DNA of 64,000 nt. Source: JBDHWG01 sp046328525. Lineage in GTDB: Bacteria; Chloroflexota; Anaerolineae; Epilineales; JAHCIE01. This document shows, piece after piece, positions 25,219 through 35,716 of this stretch (its first letter is position 1; each line of letters begins with the position of its first letter). The position numbers and the translations under genes were made by a program. The notes under the pieces were generated by a model that saw only the letters and a list, made by a program, of their open reading frames with translations, was not told where the DNA came from and ran no database searches. The stretch is taken from NCBI GenBank assembly GCA_046328525.1, contig JAXLWK010000003.1:806001-870000 (forward strand), given 5' to 3'.

Positions 25219-26255
25219 AACGCTTGCTGTGAATTAGAGATTGGCCTACCAGTCAACCAAGTCGGCGAAGGCGAGTGCGGGCCGACCGTGCTTGTCGTTC
25301 AACCAGATGCAGAAGTTGTGCAAGGCGACCTTGGCCGCCAGGCCCATGCGAAAGCCCGCGACAGTATGGCGGCGATCCTTGTCCAGCCGAAAGTCATTCA
25401 GCAGACGGTCGTGAACGGTTTCGACGATCTGCTTCAGACGGGCAAGCCAGCGGCGCAACGCCTCGGGCCAGGGGTGACGACTGCGGCGTTGGGGTGGACT
25501 GATCACCCGCGCCCCATAGTCCTCGGCCCAATGGGCATGGTTCGCCTGACCGCAGAAGCCGTTGTCGGTGATGTACTCGCCCAGGGCCGGGCGGCCCACT
25601 TCAGGCAAGCGCGGGTCGGGAAACGCGCGCACGCCCAAGAACGTCTCGGCAAACGGCTGTTCTTTGGTCGACGCCGGCGCGAAGCCGAAGCCAGTGATGA
25701 CACCTTGCGGGGTCACGGCATCCAGGACATGAAAGCCTTCATACCAGCCGAGGCGGGTGCAGCGTCCGATGTTGGCTTCACCGGCCATCCAGCCCGCGCC
25801 GCGACGTTGATAGTTGCGCGTGCGCGCCCCAAAGCCGTCCATCACTTCGTAGGGGCACCGCCGAGCGTTCAACTGCGTCACCAGATGCTGACTGAAGGCG
25901 ATGATCGTCTGGGTCTGTTGACGCTGAAGCCGATTGAACTGCCCGTAGTCGGGCAACGTCGGGAACGCCGAGCGCAAGCGCACCTCTGCCCAGCGGTAGA
26001 AGTCGCGTTCGCTTTGGAAGCGCGCCCATTGTCCGACCAAGGCCAAGGTGATGACCTCACCCGGGCTGAGGGACGCATGGGGGCCAGGGCGCGGCGCGGG
26101 CGTCGGTTGGCCTTTGACGAAGTCATCGGCCATGACGTACAATTCCAATAGGAAGGTGTCGATGTCCACCATGAGTTAGCTCCTGTTCATTGAACGGGTT
26201 AGGCACGCTAACTCTAGGACATCGTCACCTCCTTTGTCAATTCACAGCAAGCGTT
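25219..26255 (-). mobile_element. IS982-like insertion sequence, copy 1
   Basis: 1037 bp bounded by 17-bp perfect terminal inverted repeats AACGCTTGCTGTGAATT, containing one transposase gene. Immediately outside both ends stand AA and then arms ACGACT (left) and AGTCGT (right). If the ends are as given, the element duplicated two bases and sits in the middle of an ACGACT..AGTCGT palindrome. An alternative reading includes ACGACT in the terminal repeats (25211-26263). It looks identical to copy 2 in opposite orientation. Confidence 0.85.
25246..26172 (-). CDS. IS982-like DDE transposase (copy 1)
   Basis: A 308-residue transposase. The N-terminal part (MVDIDTFLLELYVMADDF...LSPGEVITLALVGQWARFQSERDFYRWAE) is followed by a DDE core: first Asp in YEVMDGFGAR, second in GEYITDNGFCG and the Glu in QIVETVHDRLLNDF, with HRHT-like residues (DRRHTVAGFRMGLAAKVALHNF) after it. 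This matches the IS982 family plan. The frame is intact, so the element may be active. The protein is identical to that of copy 2. Confidence 0.88.
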   Translation of the reverse strand: MVDIDTFLLELYVMADDFVKGQPTPAPRPGPHASLSPGEVITLALVGQWARFQSERDFYRWAEVRLRSAFPTLPDYGQFNRLQRQQTQTIIAFSQHLVTQLNARRCPYEVMDGFGARTRNYQRRGAGWMAGEANIGRCTRLGWYEGFHVLDAVTPQGVITGFGFAPASTKEQPFAETFLGVRAFPDPRLPEVGRPALGEYITDNGFCGQANHAHWAEDYGARVISPPQRRSRHPWPEALRRWLARLKQIVETVHDRLLNDFRLDKDRRHTVAGFRMGLAAKVALHNFCIWLNDKHGRPALAFADLVDW

Positions 26256-26294
26256 AAAGTCGTCACTACGAAACGCACGCCCGTCCCTCTTCCC

Positions 26295-26317
26295 CCCTCT
26301 CCCCTTGTGGGAGAGGG
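26295..26317. repeat. CCCTCTCCC hairpin repeat
   Basis: CCCTCTCCC-cttgt-GGGAGAGGG, perfect arms, downstream of lon. The same unit with one more pair is at 42197-42221. Confidence 0.7.
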
Positions 26318-26341
26318 TGAGGGTCTTAGGGTCGGCTCTTC

Positions 26342-28954
<2,613 letters not shown>

Positions 28955-28958
28955 TGCG

Positions 28959-29402
28959 TTATGATATCTCCTCGGGCGGCGTCTGGACGGGGATCCGCCG
29001 TCGGCCCGCCTTGGGCAAAGTGATCGTGAGGAATCCGTCTTGATATTGGGCTTCGATGGCATCCTCGCGGATGGGAACGGGCACCGCAATTTCAGCCTGG
29101 AACGGGCCCCAGGCAATCTCCATCCGATGGTATCCGCGCTTCGGCGCTGTATCGCGGCGCACCCCGGCGACCAAGAGCGTGCCGTCGCTCAGCGCCACGC
29201 GGAAGTCTTCCTCGCGCATCCCGGCGATCTCGACGCAGACAATCAGCGCCTCATCGGTTTCGTACACGTCGGTCGGGGGGCGGAACACCGACTGCCCATA
29301 CAGCGCCGACCAGGGTGACGGAAACCCGGTCTGCCCCAACAGGCGGTCAATTTCGTTCTGGAGTCTGCGCAGCTCTCCCGATCCGGACCTCGCTCGATGC
29401 AT
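28959..29402 (-). CDS. small heat shock protein, Hsp20/alpha-crystallin family
   Basis: A 147-residue chaperone with an alpha-crystallin domain (PPTDVYETDEALIVCVEIAGMREEDFRVALSDGTLLVAGVR to ITLPKAGRRRIPV) and a C-terminal I-x-V-type motif (IPV). It holds unfolded proteins, and its position in front of lon makes a hold-or-degrade stress unit. AAAGG is eight bases upstream. No CIRCE-like inverted repeat is visible at its promoter. Confidence 0.92.
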   Translation of the reverse strand: MHRARSGSGELRRLQNEIDRLLGQTGFPSPWSALYGQSVFRPPTDVYETDEALIVCVEIAGMREEDFRVALSDGTLLVAGVRRDTAPKRGYHRMEIAWGPFQAEIAVPVPIREDAIEAQYQDGFLTITLPKAGRRRIPVQTPPEEIS

Positions 29403-29436
29403 AGTCGCGCCTTTCTATGGCTGGTCTTCTAGGGAA

Positions 29437-29464
29437 ATTGTAGCCGCACCTAGCCTAATTTCAA
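29437..29464 (-). promoter_or_regulatory. promoter of hsp20-lon
   Basis: On the minus strand TTGAAA (29464-29459), a 16-base spacer and TACAAT (29442-29437), 35 bases before the hsp20 start. Confidence 0.65.
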
Positions 29465-29491
29465 ACCCACGGCGACAGCCTGACAGCCCCT

Positions 29492-31207
29492 TTACCGCGC
29501 CACGCGCACGGCCGCCAGGCTCTCAGCGCCCAATGCGGACGGGACATATCCCTCGACACCGCCGCGAGTCACGGCGAGGCCGAGCGGGTAGACCAGGGGC
29601 ACGCGCGGGACATCCTCACGCAACATCTGCGCGACCTGGCGATAAGCGTTGCGTCGGCGCTCCGAGTCGGCCGCCGTCTCCCCTTCCTTAAGCGCATCAA
29701 TCACGGCCGGATTGTTGTAGCCCGTCTCGCTCACCGAGAGCACGCCGAACAGCGGCGTCAGGAAAGCATACGGGTCGTCGAGCGCCTCGCTGCGGCCGGA
29801 GGGCGTTGGGAAGCTCAGCAGGAACAGCGGGAACTGGCCCCCCTTCCGTTCCGCCAGGAAGCTCGCCCACTCATCCTCCCGCAGCGTCACCTTGATGCCC
29901 GCCGCCTCGAGCTGCGCCGCGACCGCCTTCGCCAGGGGCGCGACGCTGGGACCGAGGGGCGAGTTGCTGTACCACAGCTCTAGCCGTTGCAGCTTGCCGT
30001 CCGGCCCGGCGACCTCCGACAGACCGTCCCGAAAGCCTGCCTGAGACAGCATCTCCCGCGCGTCGCCGCTCACGGATGGCCCCGCCTGGCCGATGCGGCA
30101 GCACAGGGCGGGCGGGACAAACTGGTCGGCGGGACTCGCCGATCCGGCCGGCAGCGCGGCGGCCAGCGCCGCCCCGTCGAGAGCCTTCGCAATCGCCTGC
30201 CGCACGCGCCTGTCGTTCAATGGACGGTAGCGCTGGTTGATGCCCAGGTAGCTCACGGAGAGAGAGGGACGCGGCACGGGGATGAGGCCACGCGCCCCGA
30301 CCGCCGCCGCACGGTCCACGGGAATGTCTGGCGCCAGGTCGGCGCGGCTATCGGCCAGCGCCGCCAACTGCGTGTCGGCATCGCCGAATGCCTCGATGGT
30401 CAGAGTCTCGGCCGCCGCCGGCCCACCCCAGTAGTCCGCGAATCGCTCCAGGCGCAGCGCGCCGGACTGCCACTCCTTGAGCCGAAACGGCCCCGTCCCA
30501 ACCGCGCCCCCGTCCGGCGCGCCGTAGCGCCCGCCGGCCCGCGTCACCGCGTCGGGGCTGCTGATGCCAAAATACGGCAGGGCAAGAAACGCCGGGAAGT
30601 AGGCGGCCGGCCGCGCCAGGCGAAACGTCACCTCCCCATCGCCGGCGACAACGTCAGTCACCAGACTGCCCGCGCCGCGGTAGCCGCCAAAGATGTCGGA
30701 CCAGACCTGGAACTGCTTCCCGTCGCCGCGCGCGCCGGCGGCAAAATCAGGGTCCGTCCAGCGGTCGAAGTTGAACTTGACGGCGGCAGCGGTCAGCGGT
30801 GTTCCATCATGGAAGCGGACGCCGGGCCGCAGGGTGAACGTCCATTCGGTCGCGTCGCCGTTGGCCCGCCAGCCGGTCGCCAACTGCGGCGCGATCTCCC
30901 CGTCGGGGCCGAGTCCCGTCAGGGTGTCGAATATCTGGCGCAGGGCCGGCAGCCCCGTCGGGTCCACCAGGTCGCCGGAGTCGAGGCTGAGCGGATCGCG
31001 GCTCACCGCGACCACGAGCGCATCCCGCGGGCGCGGCGACGCGGGGGCCTCTAGCGCAGCCGACTGGGTCGGCGCGGCCGACGACGTGGGGCCAGCAGGC
31101 GGCGTGGCCGGCGGTGGCGTCGGCAGCGGCGTGGTGGCAAACGCGCGGCAGCCTGTGGCAAGCGCCGTCAGCGCGAGACAGATGAAGAGGAGGAGTCGGT
31201 GTCGCAT
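29492..31207 (-). CDS. ABC transporter substrate-binding lipoprotein (SBP_bac_5)
   Basis: A 571-residue peptide/nickel-type binding protein. The signal sequence LLLFICLALTALATGC ends in a lipobox with Cys at about residue 20, followed by a Pro/Thr/Ala-rich spacer. The family 5 fold shows DPLSLDSGDLVDPTGLPALRQIFDTL, GWRANGDATEWTFTLRPGVRFHDGTPLTA and VGTGPFRLKEW. It would capture oligopeptides or similar ligands outside the membrane. No permease or ATPase gene is adjacent. A -10 box TATACT ends six bases before the ATG at 31207, which suggests a leaderless message. Confidence 0.9.
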   Translation of the reverse strand: MRHRLLLFICLALTALATGCRAFATTPLPTPPPATPPAGPTSSAAPTQSAALEAPASPRPRDALVVAVSRDPLSLDSGDLVDPTGLPALRQIFDTLTGLGPDGEIAPQLATGWRANGDATEWTFTLRPGVRFHDGTPLTAAAVKFNFDRWTDPDFAAGARGDGKQFQVWSDIFGGYRGAGSLVTDVVAGDGEVTFRLARPAAYFPAFLALPYFGISSPDAVTRAGGRYGAPDGGAVGTGPFRLKEWQSGALRLERFADYWGGPAAAETLTIEAFGDADTQLAALADSRADLAPDIPVDRAAAVGARGLIPVPRPSLSVSYLGINQRYRPLNDRRVRQAIAKALDGAALAAALPAGSASPADQFVPPALCCRIGQAGPSVSGDAREMLSQAGFRDGLSEVAGPDGKLQRLELWYSNSPLGPSVAPLAKAVAAQLEAAGIKVTLREDEWASFLAERKGGQFPLFLLSFPTPSGRSEALDDPYAFLTPLFGVLSVSETGYNNPAVIDALKEGETAADSERRRNAYRQVAQMLREDVPRVPLVYPLGLAVTRGGVEGYVPSALGAESLAAVRVAR

Positions 31208-31213
31208 GCGGTA

Positions 31214-31219
31214 AGTATA
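31214..31219 (-). promoter_or_regulatory. -10 box for a probably leaderless transcript
   Basis: TATACT on the minus strand, then six bases, then ATG. No clear -35 box at normal spacing. No ribosome binding site lies before the ATG. Confidence 0.45.
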
Positions 31220-31256
31220 CCACGTTGACACGACAAGGAGGATAGACTAGAATGCG

Positions 31257-31532
31257 CTAACGTCCATACAATTCGGCGTGGGAGCCGGTTCTGACCAATT
31301 GCAGCTCGTCACCCTCGATGCGGTAGATCAGCAGCCAGTCCGGCTGCAAATGGCACTCGCGACAGCCGCTCCAGTTCCCGATGAGCGCGTGGTCGCGGTA
31401 GCGCTCATCCACGGGGGCCTGGGCGACAAGCTTCTCGACCACCGCCTCCAGCCGCGCGATGTCCGCGCCCTGGCGCAGCAAGCGCTTGACATCTCGGCGA
31501 AAGCGAGTGGACTGGCGGATGGCAAGCGACAT
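31257..31532 (-). CDS. yafQ: YafQ family mRNA interferase toxin
   Basis: A 91-residue RelE-superfamily toxin. All YafQ active-site elements are present: DH in YRDHALIGNW, CH and PD in ECHLQPDWLLIYRI, and SH in RTGSHAELY. YafQ cleaves mRNA in the ribosomal A site. It follows its antitoxin gene by three bases on the same strand, so the pair is one unit. Confidence 0.9.
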   Translation of the reverse strand: MSLAIRQSTRFRRDVKRLLRQGADIARLEAVVEKLVAQAPVDERYRDHALIGNWSGCRECHLQPDWLLIYRIEGDELQLVRTGSHAELYGR

Positions 31533-31535
31533 GGG

Positions 31536-31796
31536 CTAACGCCGCCAATCGGCGAACAGATCGGCTGTGTTCGTGAAAGTCTGCCCTCCACCGTCCTCAA
31601 GTTCGGCAAGCGCCGCCTGGGTTTCCGGACTAGGCTGCTTCACGGACGGGCGAAACGGCAATCCGCCGCTGTTGACCACTTGCTGCAAGAAGATCCGAAT
31701 CGCTTCGGCCGTAGACAGACCGAGGGCCGCCAAGACTGCATCCGCTTCTTCCTTGAGTTCACGGTCTATTCTTGCTTGCACCGTCACATTGGACAT
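31536..31796 (-). CDS. dinJ: RelB/DinJ family antitoxin
   Basis: An 86-residue antitoxin. The N-terminal ribbon-helix-helix VTVQARIDRELKEEADAVLAALGLSTAEAIRIFLQQVV binds DNA, and the C-terminal part (PSPETQAALAELEDGGG) should wrap YafQ. A palindrome over its own -10 box (31839-31858) is the likely autoregulatory site. Confidence 0.9.
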   Translation of the reverse strand: MSNVTVQARIDRELKEEADAVLAALGLSTAEAIRIFLQQVVNSGGLPFRPSVKQPSPETQAALAELEDGGGQTFTNTADLFADWRR

Positions 31797-31835
31797 GCCA
31801 TCTCTTCCTTTCAGGCCGATTCACAGCCGCACCAA

Positions 31836-31865
31836 ATTTTACAGCCAATTGACTGCAAATTGCAA
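31836..31865 (-). promoter_or_regulatory. dinJ-yafQ promoter
   Basis: On the minus strand TTGCAA (31865-31860), an 18-base spacer and TAAAAT (31841-31836). Confidence 0.6.
31839..31858. promoter_or_regulatory. candidate DinJ operator
   Basis: TTACAGCCAATTGACTGCAA is a 20-base palindrome with two mismatched pairs, centred on CAATTG. It overlaps the dinJ -10 box and the -35 box of the divergent CoA-transferase promoter. Confidence 0.55.
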
Positions 31866-31878
31866 TCCGTACTATAGC
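31849..31878 (+). promoter_or_regulatory. promoter of the CoA-transferase gene
   Basis: TTGACT, an 18-base spacer and TATAGC. It overlaps the divergent toxin-antitoxin promoter and its palindrome. Confidence 0.45.
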
Positions 31879-31901
31879 TCCTCCTGAAAGGCAGGCACTG
31901 A

Positions 31902-33095
31902 ATGCCCGGCGCTCTATCCGACCTGTTTGTCCTCGACCTCACCCGCGTCCTGGCCGGCCCTTACGGCACGATGGTCCTGAGCGATTTTGGCGCGCGCGTC
32001 GTCAAGGTCGAGCAGCCGGGCGTCGGCGACGACACGCGCCAGTGGGGTCCGCCGTTCACACCCAGCGGCGAGAGCGCCTATTTCCTATGCGTCAACCGCA
32101 ATAAGGAGGGCTTGACCCTCGACCTCAAGACCGAGGCGGGGCGCGACATCCTGCGGCGTCTCGCGGCCCGCGCCGACGTGCTGATCGAGAACTTCAAGGT
32201 CGGCACCATGGCGCGCATGGGTCTCGGCTACGACGACCTGTGCCAGATCAACAGGGGCCTGATTTACTGCGCCATCACCGGCTACGGCCAGAACGGCCCC
32301 TACCGCGACCGCCCCGGCTACGACGTCGTCGTCGAGGCCCAGGGCGGCATCATGAGTCTGACGGGTCCGGCGGATGGCGAGCCGTTCAAGGTCGGCGTCG
32401 CCATCGTTGACATCACCGCCGGCCTGTACGCCGTGGCCTCGATCCTCGTGGCGCTGCACCACCGCGCGCGCAGCGGCGACGGCCAGTTCATTGACATCGC
32501 CCTGTTCGACACCCAGCTGGGTTGGCTGGCGAACGTCGCCAGCGCCTATCTCGTCTCCGGCCAGCCGCCGCGCCGCTGGGGCAACGCCCACGCCACCATC
32601 GTGCCTTACGAAACCTTCCCGACGGCCGATGGCTGGATGATGGTCGGCGTAGGCAACGACCACCAGTTCGCCGCCCTCTGCCGCGTCATCGGTCGCCCGG
32701 CGTGGCCGGCCGATGCCCGCTTCGCCACCAACCGCGACCGCGTCGCCCACCGTGCCGTCCTGGTCTCCGACCTCCAGGCCATCTTTCGCAGCCGGCCGAC
32801 CGCCGCGTGGATCGAGGCCCTGCTCGATGTCGGCATCCCGTGCGGCCCGGTGAACGACGTCCCGACCGCCCTCGCCGACCCCCAGGCCGCCGCGCGGGAG
32901 ATGGTGCAGACGGTGCGCCACCCGGCCGACGGCGACCTGCGCGTCGTCGGGCCTGTCCCCAAGCTCAGCGCGACCCCCGCCTCCATCCGCTCCGCTCCGC
33001 CCCACCTGGGTGAGCACACCGACGCCCTGCTCCGCGAGTTGCTCGGCTACGATGACGACGCGATTGCCCGCCTCCGCGCCGACGGCGTGATCTAG
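31902..33095 (+). CDS. CaiB/BaiF family (class III) CoA-transferase
   Basis: A 397-residue enzyme that moves CoA between carboxylic acids. It opens LSDLFVLDLTRVLAGPYGTMVLSDFGARVVKVE, has NRNKEGLTLDLKTEAGRDILRRLAARADVLIENF, and carries the catalytic Asp in RPGYDVVVEAQGG. The substrate is not deducible. The gene is intact and single; its stop codon is the start of a long palindromic element. Confidence 0.93.
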   Translation: MPGALSDLFVLDLTRVLAGPYGTMVLSDFGARVVKVEQPGVGDDTRQWGPPFTPSGESAYFLCVNRNKEGLTLDLKTEAGRDILRRLAARADVLIENFKVGTMARMGLGYDDLCQINRGLIYCAITGYGQNGPYRDRPGYDVVVEAQGGIMSLTGPADGEPFKVGVAIVDITAGLYAVASILVALHHRARSGDGQFIDIALFDTQLGWLANVASAYLVSGQPPRRWGNAHATIVPYETFPTADGWMMVGVGNDHQFAALCRVIGRPAWPADARFATNRDRVAHRAVLVSDLQAIFRSRPTAAWIEALLDVGIPCGPVNDVPTALADPQAAAREMVQTVRHPADGDLRVVGPVPKLSATPASIRSAPPHLGEHTDALLRELLGYDDDAIARLRADGVI

Positions 33096-33169
33096 TGGGT
33101 CGCTTGTGGAACCCGTAGCCATTTTCCGAGCCTGTACAATGGCGATGACCGTGCCAAGCGACCCACTAG
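33092..33169. repeat. CTAG-bounded 15-bp inverted repeat element
   Basis: CTAGTGGGTCGCTTG (33092-33106) and its exact complement (33155-33169) enclose 48 bases, with an inner GCCATT/AATGGC pair. It includes the CoA-transferase stop codon and shares its final CTAG with the next inverted repeat. Confidence 0.65.
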
Positions 33170-33180
33170 CGGTCTGTTAC
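33166..33180. repeat. outer inverted repeat around IS copy 2, left
   Basis: CTAGCGGTCTGTTAC. The partner at 34311-34325 is its complement at 14 of 15 positions, so IS copy 2 seems nested in an older palindrome-ended element. Confidence 0.55.
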
Positions 33181-33212
33181 ACCTGAAGTGGTCGGAACGT
33201 AGTAACGACTTT

Positions 33213-34249
33213 AACGCTTGCTGTGAATTGACAAAGGAGGTGACGATGTCCTAGAGTTAGCGTGCCTAACCCGTTCAATGAACAGGAGCTAACTCATGGT
33301 GGACATCGACACCTTCCTATTGGAATTGTACGTCATGGCCGATGACTTCGTCAAAGGCCAACCGACGCCCGCGCCGCGCCCTGGCCCCCATGCGTCCCTC
33401 AGCCCGGGTGAGGTCATCACCTTGGCCTTGGTCGGACAATGGGCGCGCTTCCAAAGCGAACGCGACTTCTACCGCTGGGCAGAGGTGCGCTTGCGCTCGG
33501 CGTTCCCGACGTTGCCCGACTACGGGCAGTTCAATCGGCTTCAGCGTCAACAGACCCAGACGATCATCGCCTTCAGTCAGCATCTGGTGACGCAGTTGAA
33601 CGCTCGGCGGTGCCCCTACGAAGTGATGGACGGCTTTGGGGCGCGCACGCGCAACTATCAACGTCGCGGCGCGGGCTGGATGGCCGGTGAAGCCAACATC
33701 GGACGCTGCACCCGCCTCGGCTGGTATGAAGGCTTTCATGTCCTGGATGCCGTGACCCCGCAAGGTGTCATCACTGGCTTCGGCTTCGCGCCGGCGTCGA
33801 CCAAAGAACAGCCGTTTGCCGAGACGTTCTTGGGCGTGCGCGCGTTTCCCGACCCGCGCTTGCCTGAAGTGGGCCGCCCGGCCCTGGGCGAGTACATCAC
33901 CGACAACGGCTTCTGCGGTCAGGCGAACCATGCCCATTGGGCCGAGGACTATGGGGCGCGGGTGATCAGTCCACCCCAACGCCGCAGTCGTCACCCCTGG
34001 CCCGAGGCGTTGCGCCGCTGGCTTGCCCGTCTGAAGCAGATCGTCGAAACCGTTCACGACCGTCTGCTGAATGACTTTCGGCTGGACAAGGATCGCCGCC
34101 ATACTGTCGCGGGCTTTCGCATGGGCCTGGCGGCCAAGGTCGCCTTGCACAACTTCTGCATCTGGTTGAACGACAAGCACGGTCGGCCCGCACTCGCCTT
34201 CGCCGACTTGGTTGACTGGTAGGCCAATCTCTAATTCACAGCAAGCGTT
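33213..34249 (+). mobile_element. IS982-like insertion sequence, copy 2
   Basis: 1037 bp with the same terminal repeats AACGCTTGCTGTGAATT as copy 1. It is flanked directly by TT on both sides, then by ACGACT (33205-33210) and AGTCGT (34252-34257). Left of that stands GTAGTA, as in the type C palindromes. The opposite orientation to copy 1 places the 7 kb between them in an inverted-repeat bracket. Confidence 0.85.
33296..34222 (+). CDS. IS982-like DDE transposase (copy 2)
   Basis: 308 residues, identical to copy 1: Asp in YEVMDGFGAR, Asp in GEYITDNGFCG, Glu in QIVETVHDRL. The identity of two full copies indicates recent transposition in this lineage. The frame is intact. Confidence 0.88.
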   Translation: MVDIDTFLLELYVMADDFVKGQPTPAPRPGPHASLSPGEVITLALVGQWARFQSERDFYRWAEVRLRSAFPTLPDYGQFNRLQRQQTQTIIAFSQHLVTQLNARRCPYEVMDGFGARTRNYQRRGAGWMAGEANIGRCTRLGWYEGFHVLDAVTPQGVITGFGFAPASTKEQPFAETFLGVRAFPDPRLPEVGRPALGEYITDNGFCGQANHAHWAEDYGARVISPPQRRSRHPWPEALRRWLARLKQIVETVHDRLLNDFRLDKDRRHTVAGFRMGLAAKVALHNFCIWLNDKHGRPALAFADLVDW

Positions 34250-34478
34250 TTAGTCGTTTCCCAGGCCGCCAAACGGCTGAAGTCGTTACGACAAATCGCG
34301 CACCTCCCGGGTAACAGACCCCTAGCGAGCGAAAAGTCGCCGCGTAACTTTCTCGCCGCGTAACCGTCACCCCTAGTGTAGGGCGGCGGCCTGCCGGGGG
34401 GAGCGCAGACGCAGCGGCCGGCCCGCGCCCGCATTTCGCGTGCGGCGCCCTTTCCCGCGCCGTAGAAAGGACGATACC
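34250..34478. other. region between IS copy 2 and the secreted protein gene
   Basis: No gene seen. It contains a type C-like palindrome on the minus strand (GTCGTAACGACTTCAGCCG, about 34272-34292), the right outer repeat (34311-34325) and AAAGGA before the next GTG start. No clear promoter was found. Confidence 0.5.
34311..34325. repeat. outer inverted repeat around IS copy 2, right
   Basis: GTAACAGACCCCTAG, complementary to 33166-33180 except for one base. Confidence 0.55.
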
Positions 34479-35528
34479 GTGTCGTTTTTCTCCCCCCGCC
34501 GGGCCGTCGTGGCCCTGGCGCTCGGCTTCGTGGCGGCCGTGATTGCCCTCGTGGGCGTCTATGCCCAGGGCACTGGCAGCTGCTCCATGGAAGGCTACGT
34601 GTTGGACCCGCAGGGCCGGGGCGTCCCGCTGGCCGATGTCATCTTGAAGGTCAGCGGCCGCGACGGTGACATTCGCGTGCAGAGCGACTTTTTCGGCCAC
34701 TACCAGATCGAGCTGCCGCTGCTCATCGTGCAGCAAACGGGCTACATGTATGCGCGCCTCGCCAGCGGCGATGTCATCATGATCGGCGCGATCAACTTCA
34801 AGCGCTGCCGTGACCGCCGCGACGTGTTCACCAACCAGCCGTCCGGCGCCGGCTACACCCCCGGCCCGACGCCGGCCGTCCCGCCGCCCATCCCACCGGC
34901 GTACCCGGCCCCGGACGCGCCGCTGCCCTCCCTGGCAAATGCGCTGGCCTTCTTCGACCTGACCGCCCTGTCTCGCGGCGGCGTCTCGCCGGGCGAGAGC
35001 TTCAGCCTGCCCATCTGCATCGCCGCCTTCACCAACTCCGTGCCGCAGGTCAGCAAGCTCACCTTCATCGCCGAGTTCGACCCGGCCAAAGTGCGCATCC
35101 GGCGGATCACGCGGCTGCCAAGCGACCCATTCACGGGCCAGCCCCAGGTCAGCTACGGCATCAGCCCAGAACCCATCGGCGGGCGCATCCGCGGGCGCAT
35201 CTATTACGTCGTTGATTCCACGTCCCTGGTGGAGCTACCCGCCCTGCCCCGCTGCACGCGGCTGGCGGCGGTCGAGATGGAGGCGATCACCGAGACCAAT
35301 CAGCCCGGCGACACCCTGGGCTTCTCGACGGTCAAGGCGGCGCTGCCCGACTCGTTCAACCCGGTGAACACTTCCATGCGAATCGGCGGCATCGAAGGCC
35401 CCATCGCGCGAACGACCACCTACGTAGACGTGCTCACGCCGGAGGAGAGCCGCGACATCCTGAGGCGCGCCTACCTACCGCTGCTGCAAGTGAGCGGGAA
35501 CTTGCAACCGATTCCCAGCTCGCCCTGA
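34479..35528 (+). CDS. secreted protein with regulatory-like and cohesin-like domains
   Basis: A 349-residue exported protein starting at GTG 34479 (AAAGGA upstream). A signal anchor (AVVALALGFVAAVIALVGVYAQG) leads into a carboxypeptidase-regulatory-like beta domain (CSMEGYVLDPQGRGVPLADVILKV...FGHYQIELP). A Pro-rich linker follows, and then a domain resembling cohesin/dockerin-type adhesion modules (SPGESFSLPICIAAFTNSVPQVSKLTFIAEFDPAKVRI). The domain calls are by pattern and moderate. Close to the end is YLPLLQ, the motif shared with two other secreted proteins here. Function: probably cell-surface binding. Confidence 0.6.
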   Translation: MSFFSPRRAVVALALGFVAAVIALVGVYAQGTGSCSMEGYVLDPQGRGVPLADVILKVSGRDGDIRVQSDFFGHYQIELPLLIVQQTGYMYARLASGDVIMIGAINFKRCRDRRDVFTNQPSGAGYTPGPTPAVPPPIPPAYPAPDAPLPSLANALAFFDLTALSRGGVSPGESFSLPICIAAFTNSVPQVSKLTFIAEFDPAKVRIRRITRLPSDPFTGQPQVSYGISPEPIGGRIRGRIYYVVDSTSLVELPALPRCTRLAAVEMEAITETNQPGDTLGFSTVKAALPDSFNPVNTSMRIGGIEGPIARTTTYVDVLTPEESRDILRRAYLPLLQVSGNLQPIPSSP

Positions 35529-35558
35529 GTCCCCTCCTGGGGTTTCGCTCGCCTGGTC

Positions 35559-35584
35559 GTAGAGACGCCGTATACGGCGTCTCT
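35559..35584. repeat. GTAG-type palindrome, type B copy 2
   Basis: GT followed by a 24-base perfect palindrome with arms AGAGACGCCGTA. It shares the plan GAGRCGCSGTA with the copy at 13806. Confidence 0.75.
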
Positions 35585-35602
35585 AGGGGGGCTGGCTTCG
35601 GT

Positions 35603-35623
35603 GGTGCGCCGACCTCAGTCGGC
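35603..35623. repeat. CGACTTCAGTCG-type palindrome (type C)
   Basis: GCCGAC-CTCA-GTCGGC, 20 bases right of the type B palindrome. Confidence 0.6.
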
Positions 35624-35638
35624 ATCTGCATCTCATTT

Positions 35639-35668
35639 TTGACACGCCCCGCGCCCTTCGGCTATACT
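35639..35668 (+). promoter_or_regulatory. promoter of the ArsR-like regulator and MFS exporter
   Basis: TTGACA, an 18-base spacer and TATACT, 48 bases before the start codon. Confidence 0.75.
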
Positions 35669-35679
35669 TCCCACTCACT

Positions 35680-35697
35680 TATTCATGTATCTGAATA
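35680..35697. promoter_or_regulatory. candidate ArsR-type operator
   Basis: TATTCA-tgtatc-TGAATA, a perfect inverted repeat just after the predicted transcript start and upstream of a regulator gene. The size and A/T-rich halves fit ArsR/SmtB operators. Confidence 0.6.
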
Positions 35698-35716
35698 TCG
35701 TCATAGGTAGTCCAGC

